A program made the translations under genes and the position numbers. Below the pieces are notes generated by a model. It saw only the letters and a program-made list of their open reading frames with translations, ran no database searches and was not told where the DNA came from. Of a stretch of 64,000 nucleotides of DNA, positions 34,875-43,401 are shown in pieces. The DNA is from Haloferax sp046557615. Lineage in GTDB: Archaea > Halobacteriota > Halobacteria > Halobacteriales > Haloferacaceae. Position 1 is the first letter of the stretch, and each line of letters opens with the position of its first letter. The stretch covers positions 496,001 to 560,000 of the forward strand of contig NZ_JBKIII010000001.1 in the NCBI RefSeq assembly GCF_046557615.1. Direction: 5' to 3'.

Positions 34875-36401
34875 ATGACAGTTTGGGTGCTCGGCGACCA
34901 ACTGTATCCCGACGCGACACCCCTCCAGCACGACGACCACGTGCTGATGATAGAGGCGCACGCCTTCGGTGAGCGGATGCGGTATCACCCACAGAAACTC
35001 GCGCTCGTGTTCTCGGCGATGCGCCACTTCCGCGACGAACTCCGCGACAGAGAATACGACGTGACATACATCGAAGCCGAGACGTTCGGCGAGGGACTAG
35101 ACGAGTTCTACGAGGCCGCGCCCGGAACTCCGTTGGTTCTCATGGACCCGCCGAGTCACGGCGCTGGTGAGCGATTCAGTGAACTCGTCGAATCCCGCGG
35201 TGGCGAACTCACAATCGTCGAAAACGAGTTGTTTCTGACGTCGCCCGCGGAGTTCGATTCGTGGGCAGGCGACGCCGAGACCTACCGGCAAGAACACTGG
35301 TACCGACACGTCCGCCGCGAGACGGGAATTCTGATGGGCGGCGACGTTGTGAGCGATGACGACGTGGGCGACGGCGGACCAGCAGGGGGAGAGTGGAACT
35401 ACGACGACGAAAACCGGGAGACGCCACCGAATGGGTGGACCCCGCCGACGGTTCCACGGTTCGAACCAGACGAGACGACGAAAGAAGTACTCGAATTTGT
35501 CGAGACCCGGTATCCCGAGACGTGGGGGTCAGCCGATGAGTTCGTCTGGCCCGTCACGCGCGAGGAAGCACAACAGGCGCTTTCACACTTCATCGACGTT
35601 CGACTCGATGAATTCGGAGCGTATCAAGACGCCATGCTCGACGGCGAATGGGCGCTGAATCACTCACTTTTGTCTGCCGCACTGAACCTCGGCTTACTCC
35701 ATCCACGAGAGGTCGTCGAGGCCGCGGAGGATGCCTACCGCGCGGATGACGCACCGCTCAACAGCGTCGAAGGATTCATTCGGCAGGTGATTGGCTGGCG
35801 AGAGTTCGTGCGCCACGTCTATCGGCGGTCGATGCCCGGACTGGCGACGGCGAACCAACTCGACCAGAGCGAGTCGCTCCCAGAGGCCTACTGGACTGGC
35901 GAGACCGACATGAAGTGTCTCTCGGAAGCGGTCGGCCACGTCCACGACCACGGATATGCCCACCACATCGAGCGCCTGATGGTTCTCTCGAACTTCGCGC
36001 TCGTCTTCGGGACCGACCCCGCCGAACTGAACTACTGGTTCCACCTCGGGTTCGTCGATGCGTATCACTGGGTGACGACGCCGAACGTCGTCGGCATGGG
36101 CTCGTTCGGGTCTCCAGTCCTCTCCTCGAAACCATACGCCTCGTCGGGAAACTACGTCAACAAGATGTCCAACTACTGTTCGTCGTGCCCCTACGCCGTC
36201 TCGAAGACGACCGGGGAGAACGCCTGTCCGTTCAACGCGCTCTACTGGGATTTCTTGAAGGAGAACGAAGCAGTGCTTCGCAGAACCGGGCGAATGGGCC
36301 TCATGTACTCTCACGTAGACCGCAAGGACGACGACGAATGGAAGGCCATTCGGGAACGTGCCGAAGACGTTCGGGAGATGGGTCGTGCAGGGATTCTGTG
36401 A
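34875..36401 (+). CDS. Cryptochrome/photolyase-related Fe-S flavoprotein (FeS-BCP/PhrB type)
   Basis: 508 residues from ATG 34875, opening TVWVLGDQLYPDATPLQHDD as in the deoxyribodipyrimidine photolyase-related family. The C-terminal half has WREFVRHVYRRSMPGL and the FAD region HVHDHGYAHHIERLM. Cysteines for the 4Fe-4S cluster are visible: DMKCLSEAV, then MSNYCSSCPYAVSKTTGENA followed at once by CPFN. In bacteria this family repairs (6-4) photoproducts using light. This fits a sun-exposed halophile. Confidence 0.92.
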   Translation: MTVWVLGDQLYPDATPLQHDDHVLMIEAHAFGERMRYHPQKLALVFSAMRHFRDELRDREYDVTYIEAETFGEGLDEFYEAAPGTPLVLMDPPSHGAGERFSELVESRGGELTIVENELFLTSPAEFDSWAGDAETYRQEHWYRHVRRETGILMGGDVVSDDDVGDGGPAGGEWNYDDENRETPPNGWTPPTVPRFEPDETTKEVLEFVETRYPETWGSADEFVWPVTREEAQQALSHFIDVRLDEFGAYQDAMLDGEWALNHSLLSAALNLGLLHPREVVEAAEDAYRADDAPLNSVEGFIRQVIGWREFVRHVYRRSMPGLATANQLDQSESLPEAYWTGETDMKCLSEAVGHVHDHGYAHHIERLMVLSNFALVFGTDPAELNYWFHLGFVDAYHWVTTPNVVGMGSFGSPVLSSKPYASSGNYVNKMSNYCSSCPYAVSKTTGENACPFNALYWDFLKENEAVLRRTGRMGLMYSHVDRKDDDEWKAIRERAEDVREMGRAGIL

Positions 36402-36506
36402 GGGGCTTGCGCGCGAACGCTCTGTGAGGCGGCGCGACCGCTCAGCGTTCGAAAATGAAGAACTGTACTCGCTCGTGATACCTCAGATTCAGTCGTCGCC
36501 GCTCGT

Positions 36507-36701
36507 TTAGAGTCGGGTGACGTTCACCGCGCGCGGGCCTTTGTCGGCCTGCTCGATGTCGAATTCGACTTCTTGGCCCTCTTCGAGGTCGGGACCACCG
36601 ATGTCTTCCATGTGGAAGAAGACGTCTTCGTCAGCGTCGTCGCTCTCGATGAATCCGTAGCCCCCGGAGGACTTGAAAAACGCAACCTTGCCTTTCGCCA
36701 T
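36507..36701 (-). CDS. cspA: Cold shock domain protein (CspA family)
   Basis: 64 residues from ATG 36701. RNP1 and RNP2 motifs are visible in KSSGGYGFIESDDADEDVFF and VFFHMEDIGG, and the end GPRAVNVTRL is standard. It binds single-stranded RNA/DNA and acts as an RNA chaperone. A TATA-like box sits 29 bases before the ATG. Confidence 0.96.
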   Translation of the reverse strand: MAKGKVAFFKSSGGYGFIESDDADEDVFFHMEDIGGPDLEEGQEVEFDIEQADKGPRAVNVTRL

Positions 36702-36725
36702 TGCGTATCCAAAGTGGCTAGAGAG

Positions 36726-36735
36726 CATCATAAGA
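36726..36735 (-). promoter_or_regulatory. TATA box of cspA
   Basis: Reads TCTTATGATG on the minus strand, 29 bases before the cspA ATG at 36701. Confidence 0.45.
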
Positions 36736-36804
36736 CTTCCGCCGGAAATGACGCAAAAATGCCTGATGGCGTCGGGTTTAGGGTGTTCGTGCTAGTTTGA
36801 GGCG

Positions 36805-37383
36805 TTATTCGTCTCGCGCTTCGCGCCCGAGCGTATGGAACTCCTCATTTGGTCGCATATCCGCAAACATCGCCATGCGGTTGCTCAGGTTGAAGAACGC
36901 CGTCACCGACGCGATGTCCCAAATCGCCTCTTCGGAGTACCCGACTGCTTCCAGCCGTGCAATATCCTCGTCGCCGACTTCTGCCGGTGATTCGGTGAGT
37001 TTGACCGCCACGTCGAGCATCGCCATCTGTTCGTCCGAGACGTCTGCGGTTCGGTAGTTGGCGACGAGTTGGTCAGCGAGAAGCGGGTCGCGGGCGTAGA
37101 TACGAACCAGTGCGCCGTGGGCGACGTTGCAGTAGTAACAGTGATTGACGCCCGAGACGGCGACGATAATCATCTCGACTTCGGCGCGAGTCAGTGCCGT
37201 ATCCTCGACGAGCGCGTCGTAGTAGTCGAAGAAGGCCCGCCAGTGAGAGGGCTTGTAGGCGAATCCGAGAAAGACGTTGGGTGTAAAGCCTGCCTTCTCG
37301 GTCTCTTCGTCGATTCGCTCGCGGAGGTCGTCTGGAAGGTCGTCGAGGTCGGGCACCGGGAATCGTCGCATCGCATCACTCAT
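36805..37383 (-). CDS. AhpD-like / carboxymuconolactone-decarboxylase family peroxidase-related enzyme
   Basis: 192 residues. The active-site motif SGVNHCYYCNVAHGALVRIY (CxxC...H) marks the AhpD fold. The second part, EAIWDIASVTAFFNLSNRMA, is typical of the peroxidase-related subgroup. It likely reduces peroxides or acts as a disulfide reductase in the cytoplasm. It stands alone, convergent to nothing but 70 bases upstream of cspA's 5' region on the same strand. Confidence 0.88.
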   Translation of the reverse strand: MSDAMRRFPVPDLDDLPDDLRERIDEETEKAGFTPNVFLGFAYKPSHWRAFFDYYDALVEDTALTRAEVEMIIVAVSGVNHCYYCNVAHGALVRIYARDPLLADQLVANYRTADVSDEQMAMLDVAVKLTESPAEVGDEDIARLEAVGYSEEAIWDIASVTAFFNLSNRMAMFADMRPNEEFHTLGREARDE

Positions 37384-37424
37384 GCACGTTCGGTCATCCG
37401 GTCGGACCTTAACGATTCCTCAGG

Positions 37425-37919
37425 TCAGAGGGCAACACTCAGATAGCCCGCGGCCGCGACGGCGAAGACGCCCAATCCGAAGAGTCCGTAGTTGGCGAGT
37501 TTGTTGTCCGCGCGCCACAGGCTGAGGCTGAATTTGCGGTCCGAAAGCGGCCACAGCGGGCGGATTCCCATCGGCGTCAACACGTCCGCGAGGAGGTGTG
37601 CGAGGATGGTGAGCGCGCCGACGGCGAAGCCAAACGAGGCGAGCGTCGTCGTCGTTTCAGTCGAGAACCCGAGTACTGGGAGAGCGAGATACGCGAGCCC
37701 TGCGCCGACGCCGCCGACGAGTGCAGCGAACGCGAAGGTGTGAGTCGGCCCGCGGTGCGAGATGAAGGGGACTCGCATGTCCACGTCGGGGAGCATCGCC
37801 AGCCAACACATCACGCCACCGGCGACGAGAGCGAGCTCCGGGTCGCCGGAGAGGACGAGCGCGAATCCGAGGGGTGCAAAGACGAGGAGCGAAATCCCCC
37901 AGTGACCGAATCGGTACAT
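37425..37919 (-). CDS. DUF457/YdjM-like membrane protein (membrane-bound metal-dependent hydrolase family)
   Basis: 164 residues from ATG 37919 (an ATG seven codons earlier is possible). Four to five helices. The His/Asp signature appears as MYRFGHWGISLLVFAPLGF, WLAMLPDVDMRVPFISHRGP, THTFAFAAL and ILAHLLADVLTPMGIRPLWP, with metal-binding residues near the membrane surface. The family was named after predicted hydrolases and includes E. coli YdjM; no substrate is known. Confidence 0.85.
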   Translation of the reverse strand: MYRFGHWGISLLVFAPLGFALVLSGDPELALVAGGVMCWLAMLPDVDMRVPFISHRGPTHTFAFAALVGGVGAGLAYLALPVLGFSTETTTTLASFGFAVGALTILAHLLADVLTPMGIRPLWPLSDRKFSLSLWRADNKLANYGLFGLGVFAVAAAGYLSVAL

Positions 37920-38013
37920 TAGCAGATGCTCATCCCTCATGCGATGAAAACCTTTCCGCCGAATGCGGCAATTCAGAGCAATCGTTAATTCACGCCACAG
38001 CGAGAGTCACGGT

Positions 38014-39222
38014 ATGAGCCAACATCTCGCGACGCTTCTCTCTGGGCTGTCTGCGCTCGAAGCGACAGTCCTCGTACTCGTCGTCTCTCTCGGCGGCGCG
38101 TTCGTGATGGAGGCTGTCGTCCTTCGGGTGCTGTTCTCCTACACGAGCAAGACCGAGACGACACTCGACAACATCATCGTCTCCGAAATTCGGTTGCCGA
38201 TTATCGTCTCGATTCTCCTCTTTGGACTCTACTTGTTCTCTGAGACGCCCGCGGTCGCTGAGACCCTCATCCCACCAGAGACACTCACGACGTTCTTCGG
38301 TCGGCCATCGATATCGATTGGAATCGTCGTCTGGGCGTGGGCACTGAACCGCCTCGTCAATCGTCTCGTGGATGCAGTCAAGGACCGTGGAAGCAAGTAC
38401 GACTTCGCGCCAGTCTTTTCTAACATCTGGACGCTCGTCGTCTCGCTCGGCACTATCGGCACACTTCTCTACATCTGGGGTATCGAAATCACGCCGCTGT
38501 TCGCCGGGGCGGGCATCGCAGGCATCGCCGTGGGTTTCGCCGCGAAAGACACCGTCGCCAACTTCTTCGGTGGCATCGCACTCTACTTCGACGACACCTA
38601 CAAAATCGGCGACTACGTCGTCCTCGACTCTGGCGAGGCTGGAACCGTGGTCAAAGTCGGCATTCGCTCGACCACGCTCTTGACGCGCGACGAACTCCTC
38701 GTCACGGTGCCGAACTCCGTCCTCAACGCCGCGAAAATCATCAACGAATCCGCACCGAGTCGTCGCCGCCGCGTGAAGATTCCAATCGGTGTCGCTTACG
38801 GCACCGATATCGACCAGTTCGAAGAGATTCTCGTCCAACTCGCACTCGACGAACCGCTCGTCCTCGACTCGCCGCGCCCGCGGGCGAGACTCCGTCGATT
38901 CGGTGCCGACGCGCTCGAATACGAACTCGTCTGCTGGGTCAACAGCCCACTGAAGCGCGGAAAGGCCGTCCACAACGTCAATCGTGCCATCTACAAGCAG
39001 TTGAACGAGGCGGGTATCGAAATTCCGTTCCCACAGCGCGATGTACACGTTCACCGCGCCGAAGTCGCGTCCGAACCCACACAGGCGAGTGCGTCCACGA
39101 CGACGGGAGAGACCACCAGCACCAACGGAGAGACAGAGAGTAACGGCGATGGCTGGGACGGTGCGTTCGACGCCGAAGACACACAAGACGGCTTCTACGA
39201 CGACGCGTTCGACGACGAGTGA
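38014..39222 (+). CDS. Mechanosensitive ion channel (MscS family)
   Basis: 402 residues from ATG 38014. Four to five helices; the pore helix reads AGAGIAGIAVGFAAKDTVAN, followed by the MscS beta domain (FFGGIALYFDDTYKIGDYVV, TRDELLVTVPNSVL) and the cytoplasmic cage. The last 50 residues are acidic, Thr/Ser-rich and variable (TSTNGETESNGDGWDGAF). It releases solutes under osmotic downshift. Confidence 0.92.
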   Translation: MSQHLATLLSGLSALEATVLVLVVSLGGAFVMEAVVLRVLFSYTSKTETTLDNIIVSEIRLPIIVSILLFGLYLFSETPAVAETLIPPETLTTFFGRPSISIGIVVWAWALNRLVNRLVDAVKDRGSKYDFAPVFSNIWTLVVSLGTIGTLLYIWGIEITPLFAGAGIAGIAVGFAAKDTVANFFGGIALYFDDTYKIGDYVVLDSGEAGTVVKVGIRSTTLLTRDELLVTVPNSVLNAAKIINESAPSRRRRVKIPIGVAYGTDIDQFEEILVQLALDEPLVLDSPRPRARLRRFGADALEYELVCWVNSPLKRGKAVHNVNRAIYKQLNEAGIEIPFPQRDVHVHRAEVASEPTQASASTTTGETTSTNGETESNGDGWDGAFDAEDTQDGFYDDAFDDE

Positions 39223-39302
39223 GCGCGTTCTTGTCTTGTTCTGAGAGGACTCCACGCCCACACGCCGAGAACGTTACCACCGTCGCCTTCGTTGGACCAC
39301 GC

Positions 39303-39443
39303 ATGCTCCAACTCGGTCCCCTCGACACGCTCATCGGGACGTTTGGTCCGTTTATTATCCCCGTTCTCCTCTTTGCCGCCGGTGTCGTCGGTTATCTCAT
39401 CTTGCTCGCACTCGGCAGAACGAAGACACAACGCGGAGACTGA
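39303..39443 (+). CDS. Small single-helix membrane protein (46 residues)
   Basis: ATG 39303. The helix FGPFIIPVLLFAAGVVGYLI is followed by a short basic tail (LGRTKTQRGD). It follows the MscS gene by 80 bases on the same strand and may be expressed with it. No family recognised. Confidence 0.55.
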   Translation: MLQLGPLDTLIGTFGPFIIPVLLFAAGVVGYLILLALGRTKTQRGD

Positions 39444-39496
39444 GTCGCCCCGCGACGTGCGGCTTCAGGCACGTGTGCGTGAGACGGTCTTCACCA

Positions 39497-39525
39497 CGAA
39501 TGTTGTCTGTTCGAATGTTGTCTGT
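39497..39525. repeat. 15-base tandem repeat, two copies
   Basis: CGAATGTTGTCTGT occurs at 39497-39510 and again at 39512-39525, giving a 15-base unit with one extra T between. It is in the intergenic space between the 3' ends of the small membrane protein and the NCS2 permease genes. Confidence 0.7.
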
Positions 39526-39611
39526 CACCCAGACCTGACTGCTGGTAGTTCCGTCAGTTGCACCGAGAAAATGAGCCACGAGACAGCCAACAGACTGTCC
39601 GTGTTCGTAAC

Positions 39612-41204
39612 TTAGTCTGCCGACGCGGATTCGTCGCTTCCGAATCGTTCGAACGCCGAAATGAACTCCGAGTCGTCTTCGACTTCTTCTTCCCACTCTT
39701 CGAGTCCGCGTTCGACACGGCTTCCTTCGATGGTGTTGTCGAAGATGAACGCGAAGAGGCCGCCGACGGCCATCCCGGTCGAACCGATGACGAAGATGGT
39801 GTCTGCGACGAGTTGGGTGCTGAGAATCGGGCCGACGAGTGCGACCTGACTCATTCCCTGACGGAAGGCTTCGGCGCTCCCGACGTTGCCCATGTAGGCT
39901 GGAATGGCGAGCCCGGCGAACATCGCGACACCGATGATAAAGATGTTACGCGAGGAATCGAGGTCGACGTACTTCAGGTTCGAGAGGCCGACCGCGACGA
40001 TTTGGCCGAACATAGCGATGTACAGACCGCCGACGATTGGGCCGGGGATAGTCGCGATGAGCTGGCCGAAGTAGCCGACGAAGCCCATGATGAGCATGAC
40101 GACAGCACCGACTTGGACGACGTAGCGCGAGGCGACGCCAGTCAAGCCGATAGCACCGATGTTCTCAGAGTACGACGTGGAACCGCTGCCACCCATGATG
40201 GCCGAGAAGATGTTCATCAGGCCTTCCATGCCGATGCCGTGGTTGATACGGCGTTCGGATGGTGCGCCAACGCCCGAGAGACGGGCCACAGCGTGGTAGT
40301 CACCGAAGGATTCGACCATCGACGCGGCGACGCCAGCGAGCATGCCGATGATGAACGAGGTGGTGAACTGCGGGATGCCGAAGGCGACCGCGCCGACGAC
40401 CGGAAGCCCGACAGTGACCGTTCCTGCGCCGCCTGCGAAGCCCCACTGGAAGGGGTAGATTGGCATGAGCGCGGGTGCCTGGGCGACCGATGCGAGGTCG
40501 ATGTAGCCCGGCGTCCCGGGTGCCATGACGCCCGTCACCGACAGTGCTGCCGCAATCACGTAGGAGACGACGACGCCGAGAAGCACGGGGAAGAGTTTGA
40601 ACGCAGGGTGACTGGTGTTGAGGTACTGTGAGAAGAGGACGATGAGGCCGAGCGTCAAGCCGAGCAGCCACCAGTTGTTGGTCGCCGCCGTGACCTGCGG
40701 GACGTTGAACAACGAAAGCCCGATGAGCGCAATCGTCGGCGCGATGACGACCGGCGAGATGAACTTGCGAAGGCGACCGAGCAAGCCGAAGTAGCCGACG
40801 AGTACCTCCACCGCCGCGGCGATGATGATTGCCCCCTGGAGTTGAAGTAAGGCCGTCTGCCATCCCACACCCGATGGGTTGGATGCGGTGACGACGCCAA
40901 TGACGGCGATTGCCGGTGCCAACATCGAGAACGGCGCGCCCTGCACGATGGGATACCGGTTCCCGAACGTCGTCTGCATCAGGGTTGCGATACCCGAGAC
41001 GACGAAGAACGTGCCTACGAAGCGCGGAATCACTGACCCAGGCATGTCGAGGACGCCTGCGAGAATCAGTGGAACGGCGATGTTCGCGCCGACCATCGTG
41101 AGGTAGTGTTGAACGCCGAGAAGGAGAGAAGTGGGAAGGGGTGGTTTATCTTCGATACCGTACTGCACAAACGAGCGAGAAGATGAGTCGTCCGTCACGA
41201 CCAT
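39612..41204 (-). CDS. NCS2-family nucleobase (xanthine/uracil) permease
   Basis: 530 residues from ATG 41204, preferred over a longer frame because it gives a polar lead followed by PTSLLLGVQHYLTMVGANIA, the family's first helix. The NCS2 signature appears around GSGSTSYSENIGAIGLTGVA and NPSGVGWQTALLQLQGAI. About 14 helices are visible. It imports a purine or pyrimidine base with a cation. Which base cannot be fixed by eye. Confidence 0.9.
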   Translation of the reverse strand: MVVTDDSSSRSFVQYGIEDKPPLPTSLLLGVQHYLTMVGANIAVPLILAGVLDMPGSVIPRFVGTFFVVSGIATLMQTTFGNRYPIVQGAPFSMLAPAIAVIGVVTASNPSGVGWQTALLQLQGAIIIAAAVEVLVGYFGLLGRLRKFISPVVIAPTIALIGLSLFNVPQVTAATNNWWLLGLTLGLIVLFSQYLNTSHPAFKLFPVLLGVVVSYVIAAALSVTGVMAPGTPGYIDLASVAQAPALMPIYPFQWGFAGGAGTVTVGLPVVGAVAFGIPQFTTSFIIGMLAGVAASMVESFGDYHAVARLSGVGAPSERRINHGIGMEGLMNIFSAIMGGSGSTSYSENIGAIGLTGVASRYVVQVGAVVMLIMGFVGYFGQLIATIPGPIVGGLYIAMFGQIVAVGLSNLKYVDLDSSRNIFIIGVAMFAGLAIPAYMGNVGSAEAFRQGMSQVALVGPILSTQLVADTIFVIGSTGMAVGGLFAFIFDNTIEGSRVERGLEEWEEEVEDDSEFISAFERFGSDESASAD

Positions 41205-41257
41205 CCCCCCACATGCGGTGGCCAGAATCTGCGCATGGTTGTGCCACGATTCAATGG

Positions 41258-41270
41258 AGACTATATATCT
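41258..41270. promoter_or_regulatory. AT-rich TATATA element between divergent permease and MFS genes
   Basis: The stretch around GACTATATATCTC is symmetrical enough to act on either strand; it is about 60 bases from each start codon, so any transcript would have a leader of about 35 bases. Confidence 0.3.
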
Positions 41271-41330
41271 CCTACGCTTCGACGCGACTCGTGAGAAATA
41301 CCTTTCACTTTCGACGGACATTCACCGTGC

Positions 41331-42674
41331 ATGACTAGTCTCCCGAACCGTTCGAACAGGACTGACGACCGTTGGCTCGTCGGGTGGGCGTTCGGGTACG
41401 CCGCTGTCGGTGCCGCGTCACTGGTCGTTCCGTTGTACGCGCTCGCACTCGGCGCGGATGCGTTTCTCGTCGGCCTGATTGCCGCAACGGCGGCGTTCGC
41501 CGGTGCTCCTGGTGCGATTATCTGGGGTCGACTCGCCACACGAACGAATCGTCGCCGACCGTTCGTTCTGGTCGCACTCGTTGCAACCGGACTCGTGCTC
41601 GTCGCGATAGCAGGCGCGGCCGACCCGCTCGTCGTCCTCGGCGCCAATGCGACGCTGTGGTTCGTCGTCTCTGCTGCCGCACCAGTGTTGAACCTCATCG
41701 TCGTCGATGGTGTCCCCGAATCCGGGTGGGAACGCCGGTTCGGCGTACTCAATCACTATCAGGGCTACGGCTGGCTCGCCGGACTCGTCGTCGGTGCACT
41801 GTGGTCGGCAATCGCCCCTCGCGTGCTTGGGTTAGACGCGGTGAGCGTCCAACGGTGGTTCCTCGTCGCCTCGGCGTTCTCAGCGCTCGTCGGCGCACTC
41901 GTGGTTCGCGTGTGGTACCCTGAGCGCCCGACTACCTCTCCGACCCGATTCGCCCGAGTCAGTGCCGCGATTCGGCGTCCATCCGGACTCATTGGCCGCT
42001 CTGTCCGTGCCGTTCCTTACGGTCCATCGCGGATGTACTGGGCGCTTCGGGGGATGAACTTCGACGCGCTTCGCCGACAAACGACTCCTGCGTTGCTCAG
42101 ATACCTCGCTGCTGCGACGCTCTTTTTCGTCGGTTTCTCGGTCTTCTTCGGGCCACTTCCGGCCTACCTCGTCGATGCGGGGAGAACGGCCGACGAAGTG
42201 TTCATCCTCTTCGTGTTGTCGAGTCTCGGGTCGGCCGTGAGTTACGTCCGTGTCGGCGAACTCGCGGCGAGGTACGACCCTCGCCAACTACAACTCGGCG
42301 CGCTCGCAACCCGTGGACTCGCGTTCCCCGCAGTCGCGGTTCTCGGTACGACGTTCGCCGCCAGTACCGGATTGGTCGCACTCGGCGTAACGTTCCTCGT
42401 CATCGGCATTTCGTGGGCCGTCATCGCGGTGACTGCAACCGGACTCGTGAGCCGACTCTCGCCCCCGAACATTCGCGGTGAAGCACTGGGTGCGTACACC
42501 GCACTCGCCAGTCTCGGCGGCGGTATCGGGTCGGTACTCGGAGGCGTCGTCGCAACGGCCGCCGGGTACGAGGCGGCGTTCACACTCGCTGGCGTCGTCG
42601 TCGCAATTGCAGTGGTCGTCGTCTGGTCGGCAAAAACAGCGAGCGAGAGAACGCAGTCGGCTGCGCTTGGATAA
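41331..42674 (+). CDS. MFS transporter
   Basis: 447 residues. Twelve helices in two halves, with a cytoplasmic central region (PSGLIGRSVRAVPYGPSRMY). The loop 2-3 position reads GAIIWGRLATRTNRRRPFVL, and the second half has RVGELAARYDPRQLQLGALA. Resembles drug-efflux or sugar MFS members. The 3' end abuts cheW on the opposite strand with no gap, so the transporter is likely unrelated to motility. Confidence 0.85.
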   Translation: MTSLPNRSNRTDDRWLVGWAFGYAAVGAASLVVPLYALALGADAFLVGLIAATAAFAGAPGAIIWGRLATRTNRRRPFVLVALVATGLVLVAIAGAADPLVVLGANATLWFVVSAAAPVLNLIVVDGVPESGWERRFGVLNHYQGYGWLAGLVVGALWSAIAPRVLGLDAVSVQRWFLVASAFSALVGALVVRVWYPERPTTSPTRFARVSAAIRRPSGLIGRSVRAVPYGPSRMYWALRGMNFDALRRQTTPALLRYLAAATLFFVGFSVFFGPLPAYLVDAGRTADEVFILFVLSSLGSAVSYVRVGELAARYDPRQLQLGALATRGLAFPAVAVLGTTFAASTGLVALGVTFLVIGISWAVIAVTATGLVSRLSPPNIRGEALGAYTALASLGGGIGSVLGGVVATAAGYEAAFTLAGVVVAIAVVVVWSAKTASERTQSAALG

Positions 42675-43148
42675 TTATTCGATCGCGTGGACGGGCGAAA
42701 TCCAGATGACGAGTTCGCCGTCGCGTTTGATGACGCCTTCGATGGCGTCGTCTTTCTCCAGAGGTGGTTCTTCCACGTCGTTCATCGAGACGCGAACGAC
42801 CTGGTAGACTTCGTCCACGAGCCATCCGGTTGCCGCCTCGTCTTCGAACTTTCCGGGGTCGAAGATGACGATGCGTTTCGATTCGCCAGCCTCGTCGATG
42901 TTGAGCAGAGACTTCGGATTGATAATCGACGTCGTTCGACCACGGAGGTCCATGACGCCCTCGACGTAGGAAGGGGCGTTTGGGACTGTCGTGAGTTGAC
43001 CCTTATCGACGATTTCGCTCACGTATTCGATATCGACGCAGTACGTCTCAGAACCCAATTGAAATTCGAGTACCTGCACCTCTGCGGCGACTTCTTCCTC
43101 GTCCTCGTGCTCTTCTGCCGTATTCGGTGAAATTGCGTCCTGTCGCAT
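42675..43148 (-). CDS. cheW: Chemotaxis coupling protein CheW
   Basis: 157 residues from ATG 43148. An acidic lead (EEHEDEEEVAAEVQVLEFQL) precedes the CheW SH3-like domain: YCVDIEYVSEIVDKGQLTTV, SYVEGVMDLRGRTTSIINPK, ending LVIWISPVHAIE. CheW links receptors to the CheA kinase. A GTG at 43178 would add ten residues, and a TATA-like box (minus-strand TTTATGAATC, near 43210) would start an mRNA close to that GTG, so the longer form is possible. It is divergent from the cheB-cheA-cheR-cheF operon. Confidence 0.95.
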   Translation of the reverse strand: MRQDAISPNTAEEHEDEEEVAAEVQVLEFQLGSETYCVDIEYVSEIVDKGQLTTVPNAPSYVEGVMDLRGRTTSIINPKSLLNIDEAGESKRIVIFDPGKFEDEAATGWLVDEVYQVVRVSMNDVEEPPLEKDDAIEGVIKRDGELVIWISPVHAIE

Positions 43149-43257
43149 GGTCAAATCCGTGGTGGTCGGTGCCACCACACTATCTGTCCAATTGTCCTCA
43201 GATTCGATTCATAAAGGTACGTGCCCGATTATCATGGCTGATTATTCTCGCCGAGTG

Positions 43258-43265
43258 TTTATATA
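43258..43265 (+). promoter_or_regulatory. TATA box of the che operon
   Basis: TTTATATA, centred about 29 bases before the ATG at 43291 of a small ORF that precedes cheB. A transcript would start at or near that ATG. Confidence 0.6.
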
Positions 43266-43290
43266 CCTCATTTTCGAACCACGGAGGTAG

Positions 43291-43401
43291 ATGAGCGGTC
43301 ATGGAAACGGCACACTGATAATTCCGAAGAAGACGCGGAGTCGGGTCCAGCGCGGACGAAGAGCTGTGACTCAAATCGACTGCGGCGGGTCCAACAGATG
43401 A
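43291..43401 (+). CDS. Putative leader ORF of the che operon (36 residues, basic)
   Basis: ATG 43291, stop TGA at 43399-43401 overlapping the cheB ATG by 4 bases (ATGA). GGAGGT lies at 43283-43288, two bases before the ATG, but the TATA box position suggests leaderless transcription from this ATG. The peptide is basic (PKKTRSRVQRGRRAVTQ), unusual in this acidic proteome, and begins MSGHGNGTLI. It may be a small protein, or a translated leader whose reading couples translation to cheB. No family recognised. Confidence 0.5.
   Translation: MSGHGNGTLIIPKKTRSRVQRGRRAVTQIDCGGSNR

Noticed and set aside
37990..39261. Minus-strand ORF of 423 codons opposite the MscS gene
   Set aside because: Antisense shadow of a recognisable mechanosensitive channel.
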